From: Ascochyta rabiei
Taxonomy: Eukaryota > Ascomycota > Dothideomycetes > Pleosporales > Didymellaceae
Direction: 5' to 3'
Assembly (NCBI RefSeq): GCF_004011695.2
Contig: NC_082411.1
Location: 496,001 to 560,000, forward strand
Length of the DNA: 64,000 nt
The translations under genes were made by a program, and so were the position numbers. The notes beneath the pieces were generated by a model. It was not told the DNA's origin. It was given only the letters and a program-made list of their open reading frames with translations, and made no database searches. This document shows positions 32,170 through 41,915 of this stretch, piece by piece. Every line of letters starts with the position of its first letter. The first letter of the stretch is position 1.

Positions 32170-33648
32170 ATGGGCCACCACCGAACGGGGGACGCCGACA
32201 CAGCGTCGCGCGATCCCGTACAAGCAACCTACAATGGAAAGAACATCGAGAACTTATCGCATACAACACCACTGTCAAGCCAGAAATCGAATCGCAGTCT
32301 GGAGATTGGCATTGCGCCGGTAGAAGAGATACAGGAGAAAGCGTACGTGACGCAAGATGACCGAATCACTGAAGCGAAGGGTGCCAAAGGGGAAGAGTGG
32401 GAGGCTTTGAAGCAAGTCAAAAGCAAGCACAGCGTGAGAGATGCAGGGAACATCCCCAACGGAGGCCTATGGGCATGGCTACAAGTCCTCGGTGGATTCT
32501 TCCTCTTGTTTAATAGCTGGGGTATTGTCAACACGTTTGGATCCTATCAAGCATACTACGAAACGACACTCCTCCCCTCGTCCTCACCCAGCAGCATATC
32601 CTGGATTGGGTCCATCCAAGCGTTCCTCCTCCTTGAAGTCGGCGCTCTAACTGGTCCCATCTACGACGCAGGCTACTTCCGCGAACTCCTACTCTTCGGT
32701 TCCTTCATGCTAGTCTTCGGACAAATGATGTTGTCTCTGTGCACTTCCTACTGGCAGGTCCTCCTCGCGCAGGCCTTCTGCATTGGCATCGGTACGGGTG
32801 CGCTGTTTGTCCCTTCTGTCGCCATCCTATCCACTTACTTCAGCACAAAGATTGGCATGGCCATTGGCATTGCCGCCGCCGGCAGCTCGTTTGGCGGCGT
32901 CGTTTACCCAATTGTGTTCCACAAACTGCTCCCTCAAATCGGGTTCGCCTGGACGACCCGCGTGTTAGGCTTCATCATCCTTGCCACCATGGTCGTACCG
33001 TGCGTATGCATGCGCGTGCGTGTGCTGCCAGCCAAGTCCCGCTCACTGCTCGACCTGAAAGCTTTTTGCATCCCTGCCTACTCTTTGCAGGTCACCGGCT
33101 TCTTCTTCGGGTTCATGGGCTTGTACATGCCCTTCTTCTATGCGCAGGTGTACGCACTGGAGAAGCACTTAACCAACGACAACCTCGCCTTCTACCTCCT
33201 GACCATAATGAACTCGACCAGCGTTTTTGGAAGAATCATTCCCAACCTTTTCGCTGACCGCCTGGGTCCGTTTAATGTCGTCATTCCGTGTTGTCTCATG
33301 TCAGGGGTGCTCTGTATAGCGTACACGGGCGTCAGCAACTCGGCAGGGATCTGTGTCTTAATGGCCTTATACGGTTTCTTCTCTGGCTCCTTCGTGTCTC
33401 TTCCTCCGACCATCATTGTCCGTCTGTCCCAAGATAAACGTGAAAAGATCGGAACGCGACTAGGACAGAGTTTCGCCATTGTTGCTCTTGGCGTTCTCGT
33501 CGGAACTCCTATCGGTGGAGCGGTACTCGATCACAGTGGGTTTGACGCTCTGTGGATATCTGGCGGCTGCATGCTGTTTGGTAGCGCAGTCGTATTGATA
33601 GCGGCTCGGGTCAGCTTTGGGGGTTGGAGACTTGGCGTGAAGGTGTGA
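32170..33648 (+). CDS. MFS transporter, monocarboxylate-porter type
   Basis: From the ATG at 32170 (MGHHRTGDADTAS) the frame gives 492 residues, the usual size of fungal monocarboxylate-like MFS proteins. The frame extends upstream to 31915, but that part lacks family character. After a ~95-residue cytosolic N-terminus, NGGLWAWLQVLGGFF opens the first of about twelve membrane segments. Family-like features are NSWGIVNTFGSYQAYYE after segment 1, SSISWIGSIQAFLLL before segment 2, GIGTGALFVPSVAILSTYF in segment 4, and GRIIPNLFADRLGPFNV between segments 8 and 9. A basic loop (RLSQDKREKIGTRLG) precedes segment 11. Fungal members move monocarboxylates, riboflavin or unknown small molecules, and some sit beside secondary-metabolite clusters; no such cluster is present here. 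Substrate unknown. Confidence 0.88.
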   Translation: MGHHRTGDADTASRDPVQATYNGKNIENLSHTTPLSSQKSNRSLEIGIAPVEEIQEKAYVTQDDRITEAKGAKGEEWEALKQVKSKHSVRDAGNIPNGGLWAWLQVLGGFFLLFNSWGIVNTFGSYQAYYETTLLPSSSPSSISWIGSIQAFLLLEVGALTGPIYDAGYFRELLLFGSFMLVFGQMMLSLCTSYWQVLLAQAFCIGIGTGALFVPSVAILSTYFSTKIGMAIGIAAAGSSFGGVVYPIVFHKLLPQIGFAWTTRVLGFIILATMVVPCVCMRVRVLPAKSRSLLDLKAFCIPAYSLQVTGFFFGFMGLYMPFFYAQVYALEKHLTNDNLAFYLLTIMNSTSVFGRIIPNLFADRLGPFNVVIPCCLMSGVLCIAYTGVSNSAGICVLMALYGFFSGSFVSLPPTIIVRLSQDKREKIGTRLGQSFAIVALGVLVGTPIGGAVLDHSGFDALWISGGCMLFGSAVVLIAARVSFGGWRLGVKV

Positions 33649-34047
33649 TATATCACACAGTATGGTGTTCTTGAACAAAGGACGTCATTCCATCGTACGT
33701 AGAATGATAAGAGAGATAAGAAACATAGCAATAGGAGCTACCTTTTAATACAATGCAAAGAAAGTCTTGTCTCATAAGAAAAAATACGTTGACTGTCACG
33801 TCGAACACAAAATAGAAATCGAAGAAGATGCACAGCAACAACTGAGAATGCACGACCATAGGTCGTTCCGCCGCACGCCCATACCCAACCAAACCGCGTA
33901 CCATGAGGTCCTAGCAAACGCCCGTATACACATGTTCCACTAATCGTCCACCCCAGTGCTCTCCACTGATGCCGTAGAAGCTGTAGAAACAGTTCTGATA
34001 CCCCAAACCCTCCCGAACTTGTTCTTCAGACTCCCAGGCCAAACATT
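33649..34047. other. Convergent intergenic spacer, nothing recognised
   Basis: About 400 bp, A/T-richer than its surroundings, between the 3' ends of the transporter and the coiled-coil gene. Confidence 0.5.
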
Positions 34048-36664
34048 CTACTCCTGGCCCTTTGTACCACCCATACGCTCGATATTAGACAAGAGCCTGC
34101 TCTTGCCTGCGCCACTCTGACTCTTACTCAGCGCTGACTCGCCGGCTGCCTTGAACCCAAAACCCCCTGGTGCACGCATGCCGCTGGGCTTGGGCTTTGA
34201 TTCGCCTGAGCGACTGCTAGAAAGTGAGGATCCAGGGCGCGACGCCGAGGAGCTGACTGAACTCCCACCGGCCAGGAAACCCGTGTTACGCATTGCCTGT
34301 TCGGGCGCCGGTTGCTGTCTTGTCTGCTTGCTGGTTGGTCGTGGTTCCAGCGGAGGCGCAGGAGCTGCTTGACTCCGACGGAAGTCCTCCTGTTGCATCG
34401 ACTCCATTTTCTCGCCGCATAGGACAAGCATCTGCTCAGCGGCTGCGACGAGTTCGCCCTTCTCAACGCGCTCGGCTTCGAGTTCTTCGAGGAGAGTGTC
34501 TTGAGATTTGCGGAGCGAGTGCAGTTCGGACTGAAGGCCTGCGAGCTTCGCTTTGAGGTTTTCAATCTCGGAACGCTGGGCTTCGAGCTTATGGATCTCC
34601 TCAGGGTTAGAGGTGGGTGCTACGGCTGCGTTCTTTGCGCATATCTCGCAGGGACCGCTAGATCTTGATCCCAACTCTTCAAATTTGCTAAATGTGTCGT
34701 CGCACTTCTCCTCGGCATCCCCAATCTGGCGTTCCAAACGGGTAATCTGGACGCGAAGTTCCTTGCAGCGTTCATCCGCCTTTTTCTGGTAGTTGTCCTT
34801 GAGAGCTTTGATCTTCTTCTCGTGTTTCGCCTTGTACGCAGCGTGGAGATCACGGGCCACCTCGTTGACCTTTTCCGCAATAGCAGACTGACACTCCATT
34901 TCCGAGTAGATCTTCTTGTCTTCATCTTCATCGTCGTTGATGAACGTTGTCATGTCGACATTTTTGCTCTCCGCCTCAATAAGCCTGGTTTCGAGCTCGG
35001 TGGAGTGGTGTTCTGCATCTTCAGCGCGTCTCTCAGCTTCAGTCAAGCGCGCGAGAAGCTGCTCACGTTCGTCATCGTTGCGTGCCAGCTCGGACTGTAC
35101 GTCTTGCAGGATAGTCTGCACTTCCTCACCCTTCTTTTTCCAGTCCTCCATTTGTGCTTCCGCATACTCGCGCGCTGAGCGCTCGTCACGCACAGTCTCT
35201 TGCGCTTCACCAACCCGACGCTCGGCATCCGCAATTGCTCGAGACAAGGATTCAACCTCAGCTTCCTTTCCTGACAGACTTGCTGTGAGCGACGAGATCT
35301 GAGATTGGAAATGCGATTTGGCAGATTCCATCTCGCGAATGGTTACAGTAGGCAGCGATCGTGGTGTTGGTGGCGGAGGCAACTCGAAATCGAGAAGGTT
35401 CAACAATGGGCGATTCTGACCAGGTGTAGCTGGAACGTATCCGCCTTTAGCTGGTGATCGCTTGTTCTGGTAGTAGGAGCGAAGGTTCGGTTCTGTCATG
35501 GACATGCCAGAGGCGTGCGAAGGCGTGCCATTTCGAGATACTCCAAAGGACTCAATCTGAGCGGTAAAATCGAGAAGCAGGTTCGTGGTATCGTTGTCTT
35601 TATATGAGCGACGAGGTGTCTGTGAAGGTGTACGTTCCGATCGACAGACCCTGGAAGGCGTCATCTGTGCGCGAGCGCGTGGTGTTGCCTGGAGGTACGT
35701 TAGTCTCGTGTCACATCCACGGGGCGTTTTCACTTGCGTCGCTGTTCTGGGTGGGACTCTTCCTGAATGATGCAAACTTGGTCATGTCCAAACCTGGCAT
35801 CTCCGAGAAGTCGCTGAAGCGAGTATCATCGACATCTGGCGTTGTGGCATCCGGGTTGAACTCGGTGATGTCGGCCTCCATGTTCACTTGATATTGATTC
35901 TCATGCGACTTGCGTCTCTTATGACTTCGGTCGGCATCGAAATCCTCTATGAATCTGTTCGCTGCAACTGTGAGGCCCTCATTATCGCGCAGCTCTGCAC
36001 CACGTCGTGACGGGGTTTGCGAAGGTGATGGGCGCTTCGAAGATGTGGGGGGTAGATCGATGGCTGCGCCAAGCGAGGGTGCGCTTGGAGTTGCCTCGAT
36101 GTCCGAGGGAACGGAAGAGAGGACCGACGACTTCGAAGGCGACCGGCTCTTGCGGGTGCGAGTGCTGCTGACGGACCCAGGAAACTCTTCGGCAATCTGT
36201 GGTCTGCTCGGAGAGCTTCTTAGGGTGCTGGTGCGGCTTCTGTGAGGGGTTCGTGCTGTGGCGCCTTCCAAGTCGTCTAGTATGTGTTCCTTGGATGGGG
36301 AGCTCTTTAGTGTGCTCGCACGACTTCTATTGGGCGTCTGCCCCGCCGCGTTATCAAAGTCCTGCAGCAGGTCCTTTACAGGCGACTTCTTGATCGGGCT
36401 GCTGCGCTGCTTCAAAGGGCTTTTCTTCCCCGATTCGACCTTGAATGCCGACTGCGGCATGTCGTCGTCTCCAAAGTCAATAAGCTGTCCCTTTACGGGC
36501 GTCGCAGTGCTACTGGGTGCAACATTCTCCTGGTTGTCTTGTTCGATTTGCTCTAGAAACGGGCTGGAAGGCCCCTCGTAAATGTCAAGGTCGTCATCGT
36601 AATGCATGGCATTCGAATTGGAATTGACTTTCTCTGGAGAGAGCGTCGACATGGGTTCCGCCAT
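34048..36664 (-). CDS. Coiled-coil spindle-pole-body-type protein (Cut12/SnaD-like)
   Basis: Two exons, 36664-35738 and 35688-34048, encode 855 residues. The 49-bp intron starts with GCAAGT and ends ccag, with an actaac branch point: a GC-AG intron. Both halves stay in phase only with this junction (KSPTQNSD|ATPRARAQMTP). The N-terminus (MAEPMSTLSPEKV, then DDDLDIYEGPSSPFLEQIE) leads into a Ser/Pro region with repeated TP/SP sites (KSPVKD, TPNRSR, TPHRSR), possible mitotic kinase targets. FSDFSEMPGLDMTKFASFRKS, DTTNLLLDFTAQIE and LLNLLDFELPPPPTPRSLP are short conserved-looking motifs. A long coiled coil covers roughly residues 455-770, interrupted by a CxxC (PCEICAKN), with a basic Ser-rich tail. 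I recall this architecture from ascomycete spindle pole body proteins annotated as Cut12- or SnaD-like. Which one is uncertain. Confidence 0.75.
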
Positions 36665-36965
36665 GGTGGGTGAGATCCAAAAGCGCGTCAAAGCTGTGAG
36701 GTCAGTGTGCAAGTGTGGAGGCGCGAGGATCGTGTTGATGTTGTCTGAGTGTTTATGTTGCTAGGCTGCATCGGGCAAGCGCCGTTGCTAGGCTTACCCT
36801 CCTCCAGCGTTTCAGTGCTTCGTCATGCCGATTCACAACACCGGCTGCGAACCTTTGGTAAATATCCTGATGAGAATCAAATTGCCTAGCTATGTACAGG
36901 GAAACACAATGTCCTGCGCCTGTCCCTCCGAGTCCTCCTGTATGTACAATCAATGCAACGCTAAA

Positions 36966-39250
36966 CTACGATTGGTGGATCGCTCCTCGCATCGCCGCAG
37001 CCAATCGCTGATAATCTTTCAATAACTCGTCGACCTCCTTCAACTTCAAATCTTGCGCATCCTTTGCTTCTAGAAACTTTTTGAGAGGAGGTGTCGTCTT
37101 CTTCATCTGCTCCAACGCAGCGATTGCCTTTGCTCCTCGCTCGCCCGGCAGCGCTACTTCGTTGGTAGCCGTGCGGCTCAGGGGCTCTGGTGATGGTGCT
37201 GGCGATATCTTGCTCTGCTCTGGTGCAGACGACAACAGTGTAGGTGTCGTAGCGCTGCTGACGGCGCGTCCGAAACGAGGGAGAACATTGACACTTCTGA
37301 AGCTATTCAAAGGGTTGAAGCTGTTGCCCAGGTTGCGCAACGAGTCGACTGCGGATGGAGTGGTCGGCGCTGGGTCGATTTTGATAGCCGCTGGTGACGG
37401 CGTCTTTTCGTCGATAGCATTCGAGGTAAATGCTACACGGCGTGCACTGTTGCTGCCTCCTGACCGCGCTGAGTCGACACTACGATCTCGCATCTGCCGT
37501 TTGCCAGCGAAGAGATCGGTCATCTTCGCTCCTAAATCTTTGGGTAGAACGTCCTGTCGGTCGTCCTCACTCGCCGCGCTAACACTAAGGTTGTCGTCAT
37601 CGAGATTGGTGCCTCGCGTGGGTGAGCTAACGAGTTCGCGCACTTCCTCCAACGTCTTTGGCAGTGCAGGCTGCTCTGGCAGTTTGTTGTTTGGGTCTCG
37701 TTCTTGCAGGCCTCCGAAAAAGAACCTGAAACTGGTGTCAAGTGTGCTGTTGATCCTGCCCAGCGCTTGATCGGCCGAGTCGAGAATGGAGTCACGGACA
37801 GCGTCTGAGGCTGACTCGATTCGGTTGGTCTGAGCCTGCACCAAGTTACTGAGTCGGCGCTGGATCTTAGTTGTGGTTGGACTGGATGGCTCCTTGTGGG
37901 TCATTCTTGTAGTCGGGGTCGCTGGTGTCTGCACTAGGTCCGGCGCATCGGAGAGTCCCAACAGCATGGGCGTGACCTCGGACTTTGGCGTCGATGGCCG
38001 TGAGTTTGTTCTCTCCAGGGTGTTTCCCTCGTCAGCACGTAGCGAGGAGAGGTCGACTGTCTCCAAGAAAGAGATGGCTGCTTCGAGATTGACAAGACAG
38101 TAGGCTGTTTCACCGTCCATTCTGCTCGCGCCGCGGAACCTCTGGATGAACTTCAGATCGCTGATGACATTCAGGTAGACAGGCGGAAGCGTGATCAGAG
38201 CGTAAATGAGTGTTGGCAGAATCTCGTCCGCTGACGATGTTGCTGGGAAGATTTTGGACAGGGCGTCGACGATGGACTTGTGCGCCGCTGTCAGATGCAG
38301 CACTTTACCCAGCGGGTACTTCTCGTGGTTCATCTTCATCATGTCTTGTCGAGCAGCCGACAACAAGTCCCTGATCTCGGGCTCCTTTTCCTTGGCCTTG
38401 TTGCGCTCTTCCTCGGTCATCTCCTCGCCCGTCATCAGCAGCTCTTTCAAGCCGATACCGACCAGCGACAAGGCCGCTGTGCGTGATCTGAGCTTGTGGT
38501 CCCTCTCTTCGTCGTCGGTACTTCGGTGTCGCCAGACCCTGTCGTACACCTTTTCGCAGACAGCCCGCTCTACGGCCTCCTCGAGAGAAGCCCGTTTTGC
38601 TTCGAGAGACTTGCGGGCCTTTTTGCGGTCGCTCATCTCTGAGGCGCTCAGCATCTGCTGTTCGGCGTTGGCATCGCTGCCCTTTCTGATGGAGGCAGCG
38701 CGGCTCGATGGCGTGGAGCCTTTGTTCGCTTGGGAGATGAACGTGTCGCTCGTTAAGCGGACGGAAAGGGTTGCTATGTGGGTGTTGATCTTGGCCGAGG
38801 CACGCGTGTAGAAGTCTTGGAAGAGGTCCGACAGGCTGTCGGCGGTGGGGGGAGTCGGGTGGACTTTGGCAGAGAGGGACTCGAGGAACCTGGGCAGGTC
38901 AGTAAGCAGCACGCAGCACGCAGGGCGAGTGGGTGGGCATGGTACCTCTCCGTCAAGCTCCGTATCTCAATGGGCAGCTCTTCAAAGACGTCTGGGGCAG
39001 CCTGTTGCTCCTGCCCGTGCTCTTCGCCATGTCCCTCTGTCTTGGCAGCAAAGACATCGCCCTCGACAGTCTCGTCTTCTTTTTCTTCCTCTTCTTCGGG
39101 GACCACGCTGGCCTTGAGCGGGTCTAGCATGTCCGTCACATGGGGGCCTTGCAGCGTGCTCGCTCGACTGCGGGACAGCGGACTCTTGGGCGCAGCGTCG
39201 AGGCGCGAGAAGGAGCGGGAGGGATGCAGGCTTCTGGGGGGTCCCGGCAT
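36966..39250 (-). CDS. VPS9-domain protein, probable Rab5-family GEF
   Basis: Two exons, 39250-38946 and 38889-36966, joined across a 55-bp intron (gtacca...cccag), give 742 residues. The junction reads SLTER|FLESLSAKVHP. Exon 1 starts MPGPPRSLHPSRSFSRL and contains an acidic run. After a helical region (about 100-290) comes the VPS9 domain (about 270-400). It includes ADEILPTLIYALITLPP, where the conserved acidic residue and Pro that contact the Rab switch regions sit, followed by YLNVISDLKFIQRF, the conserved GETAYCLVNLEAAISFLE, and a closing helix. VPS9 domains exchange nucleotide on Rab5/Ypt51-like GTPases on endosomes; the domain order is closer to Muk1-type proteins than to Vps9, which would carry a CUE domain. 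The C-terminal third is Ser/Pro-rich with a final helix (EAKDAQDLKLKEVDELLKDY). Confidence 0.82.
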
Positions 39251-40028
39251 GATGACTACCTGTGTGCAGCGAGAGGTCGTTTTACCAAGCGTGTCGCGTG
39301 TTGCGTGCCTGCATCGGGGTTGCGGTGCTGCTGAAACCGAATGTCGAGCTCGAGCCCTGCACCATGCCACTTCGCAACGTCATGCGGAGACGCCTAGAAG
39401 AGACGCCTAGAAGAGCCGACCAGGAGACAGGGGGGGGGGGTCCCAGGCCACCTAGACGCTCTGGAGAAGAGAGTCTGGCGGGGAGATTGGCGGATTGGCG
39501 GGGAAGCGTGACGAGAGAGTCGACCTGACCTGCGTGCACCAGACCGAGGCTCGAGTCAACGAGCCGATGAGGAGACGATTCAATGAGTAGACGAGTAGAT
39601 GAGCAAATGGGTAAACGAGCAAACGTCTGTGCTCGTGAGCTGCGGTATCAGAAGCCGTCGTTATCTCGTGCTTGTGCTAGGCCCTCTTCAGCAAAGCCTC
39701 CCTCCATCTTCTCTACGACGATGCGCATGGAGCCGCTGGGTGACTCGTGCACCCATCGATCTCCAGACGCGGCCGCGGCGCACTGGCGTCGGTCGGTCCT
39801 CGTGAGTCGTGAGCCGTGAGCGGCGTCATCGAGCGCGAGCATGGCCATTCCCTCGATCGGTGACAGCAACCACAACAGCCGCCACCACCACTACCGCCGC
39901 CAACCCCTCACGTCTCCCACATCCAACGTCTCTCCTGCATATAGCCTTCTCTCAATAACAACCAGAACAACAACAACCATACCAACAACAACAACAATAA
40001 CAACAACAACAACGACAACAACACCAAC
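39251..40028. other. Divergent intergenic region with simple repeats
   Basis: The 778 bp between the VPS9 gene and atg15 should contain both promoters. Visible are a direct duplication of about 14 bp (gacgcctagaagag) at about 39,388-39,417, a run of 11 G at 39,430-39,440, and a long A/C-rich (aac)n leader (about 39,958-40,028) just before the atg15 ATG. Confidence 0.5.
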
Positions 40029-41915
40029 ATGAAACGACGACCCCTCTGCACCTCTGCCTCACGCGTCACAGCCTCGCTACTGCTGTCGTTCCTCGCCGTC
40101 AGCAGCGCTGCCGAGGTGCCGCTGCTGCCTCTGCTGCCGCCGACATCGCCCCACGCTCACAACACCGACAGGGAATTTACCCTCCGCCACATCTACCACC
40201 ATGGCACCTACAAGTACCCGGACCTGCACCGCCGCCTCGACGTCCCGGACAAGGCCGCAGTGTGGATGGCCGATTACGACGGCTCCCCCACGCGGGAACC
40301 GGTGCCAGTCTTGCGCGCCAAGTCGGAGATGATGAGCATCGAGAGGATGGTGCACAGGGACAGAGCCACCATCGACGGCATACTGGACTATGGTCGCATG
40401 CGGGGCAAGGCGGTGCAGCTAGCTGCTGACGACTGGACCATCGACCAACTGCCAGGGCCCAACGTGACGGACAGAGAAACGGTCCTCAGCTTCGCGCGCA
40501 TGGCATCCAACGCCTACATCCTCGAGCCAAACACGGGCGAGTGGGAAGATGTCGGCGGAGGCTTCAACTACACCGAAGACTTCGGCTGGGAGTCTGATGG
40601 CCTGCGCGGACACATCTTTGCTGATACCGAGAACGCCACCGTTGTCATAGGGCTCAAGGGCACCTCGCCTGCCATGTTTGACGGCTCAGAAACTACCACA
40701 AACGACAAGATCAACGACAACCTGTTCTTCAGCTGCTGCTGTGGCCAGGGCGGTCAGTACCTCTGGCGCCAGGTCTGCGATTGTCAGACAGCGGCTTACA
40801 CTTGCAACTCAACATGTCTGGTCACTGCGCTTCGAGAGAAGAACCGCTACTACTATGCAGCCCAGGATCTCTACCACAACGTCACCGCCTTGTACCCACA
40901 TGCCGAGATCTGGATGGCTGGTCACTCGCTTGGTGGTGCCGTGTCCTCTTTTCTCTCCCTGACCTATGGACATCCGACTGTGACTTTTGAAGCGGTTCCT
41001 GAGGCCATGCCTGCAGCTCGACTCGGTCTACCAACTCCGCCTGGACACCAGGTGGGCTCTTTGCAAAAGCGTAAGATGACTGGTGGCTACCATTTCGGTC
41101 ACACGGCAGACCCAGTCTTCATGGGCCAATGCAATACAGCGACGAGCGTGTGCACAATCGGCGGGTACGCAATGCAGAGTGTTTGTCACACCGGCCAGAA
41201 GTGTACGTACGACACGGTCAAGGATTTTGGCTGGCGCGTGGGCATCGGTACACACAAGATCGCTGAGGTGATCCGCGATGTCATCTTGAAGTACGACCAG
41301 CCAGCCAAATGCGAGCCCTACGTCGATTGCACCGACTGCTATCCATGGGAGTACTTTGAGAGTAACGGTACAGAGACAACCACTTCATCCAAATCAAAGC
41401 CAACGTCTACCGCCACCCTTACCCGCAGCACCCGCACACGTACAGAGACATGCAGGACACCAGGCTGGTGGGGCTGCCTCGACGAATCTACAACTGGCAG
41501 TGCCACCTCGACCACCATATCCACCTTGACGTCATCAACCTCTACATGCAAGACCCCTGGCTGGTTCGGCTGCAAGGACAAGGACCCAGGAGAGGAGACT
41601 TCCACCGTCACTAAGACATCACGCCTTACTAGTCCCGCACTAGTGCCCTCCGTCACAACCACCTCCTCTTCATCAACATCCTCCGCAGTGACCTCGTCGT
41701 GCAGATACCCTGGTTGGTTTGGGGGCTGCCTTGATGGTGATGATCCCCCAGGCCATTCGCGTAGCTCCCGCAAGTCGATAATTCCGACGCCTACCGCTTC
41801 TCCCACTACCTGTACGGATGAGGGTTGGTTCGGGCTCATCTGTTACGACGAGACAAAGACAAAGAAGGGCAAGACCTCTGAGAAAACGACCACTGCCGAG
41901 AGAACAGAGATGTAG
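40029..41915 (+). CDS. atg15: Vacuolar phospholipase/lipase Atg15
   Basis: Single-exon frame of 628 residues. The hydrophobic segment at about 13-28 (ASLLLSFLAVSSAA) is the N-terminal signal anchor that routes Atg15 through the multivesicular body pathway. The class-3 lipase fold follows. The nucleophile elbow is AGHSLGG with Ser300, and GLKGTSPAMFDG lies before it with the expected oxyanion region. The Cys-rich insert FFSCCCGQGG...CDCQTA and the later YHFGHTADPVFMGQC and DCYPWEYFE are family signatures. N-glycosylation sites are present (for example NVT, NAT, NST). Atg15 degrades membranes of autophagic bodies in the vacuole. The C-terminal ~160 residues are Ser/Thr-rich and carry four copies of a C-x-x-x-G-W-(W/F)-G motif (see repeat entry). 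The gene ends right at the AT-rich block, so its 3' region is unusually short. Confidence 0.95.
   Translation: MKRRPLCTSASRVTASLLLSFLAVSSAAEVPLLPLLPPTSPHAHNTDREFTLRHIYHHGTYKYPDLHRRLDVPDKAAVWMADYDGSPTREPVPVLRAKSEMMSIERMVHRDRATIDGILDYGRMRGKAVQLAADDWTIDQLPGPNVTDRETVLSFARMASNAYILEPNTGEWEDVGGGFNYTEDFGWESDGLRGHIFADTENATVVIGLKGTSPAMFDGSETTTNDKINDNLFFSCCCGQGGQYLWRQVCDCQTAAYTCNSTCLVTALREKNRYYYAAQDLYHNVTALYPHAEIWMAGHSLGGAVSSFLSLTYGHPTVTFEAVPEAMPAARLGLPTPPGHQVGSLQKRKMTGGYHFGHTADPVFMGQCNTATSVCTIGGYAMQSVCHTGQKCTYDTVKDFGWRVGIGTHKIAEVIRDVILKYDQPAKCEPYVDCTDCYPWEYFESNGTETTTSSKSKPTSTATLTRSTRTRTETCRTPGWWGCLDESTTGSATSTTISTLTSSTSTCKTPGWFGCKDKDPGEETSTVTKTSRLTSPALVPSVTTTSSSSTSSAVTSSCRYPGWFGGCLDGDDPPGHSRSSRKSIIPTPTASPTTCTDEGWFGLICYDETKTKKGKTSEKTTTAERTEM
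41448..41860 (+). repeat. Fourfold Cys-Gly-Trp motif in the Atg15 tail
   Basis: The protein repeats CRTPGWWGCLDE, CKTPGWFGCKDK, CRYPGWFGGCLDG and CTDEGWFGLICYDE, separated by Ser/Thr-rich linkers. Each has a Cys, a central GW(W/F)G, a second Cys and an acidic end. Similar tails occur in other Pezizomycotina Atg15 proteins as I recall them; their purpose is not known. Confidence 0.8.

Noticed and set aside
35711..36712. Two separate genes instead of one coiled-coil gene (34048-35775 and 35711-36712)
   Set aside because: A GC-AG intron with good branch point and acceptor joins them in phase, and the two protein halves complement each other.
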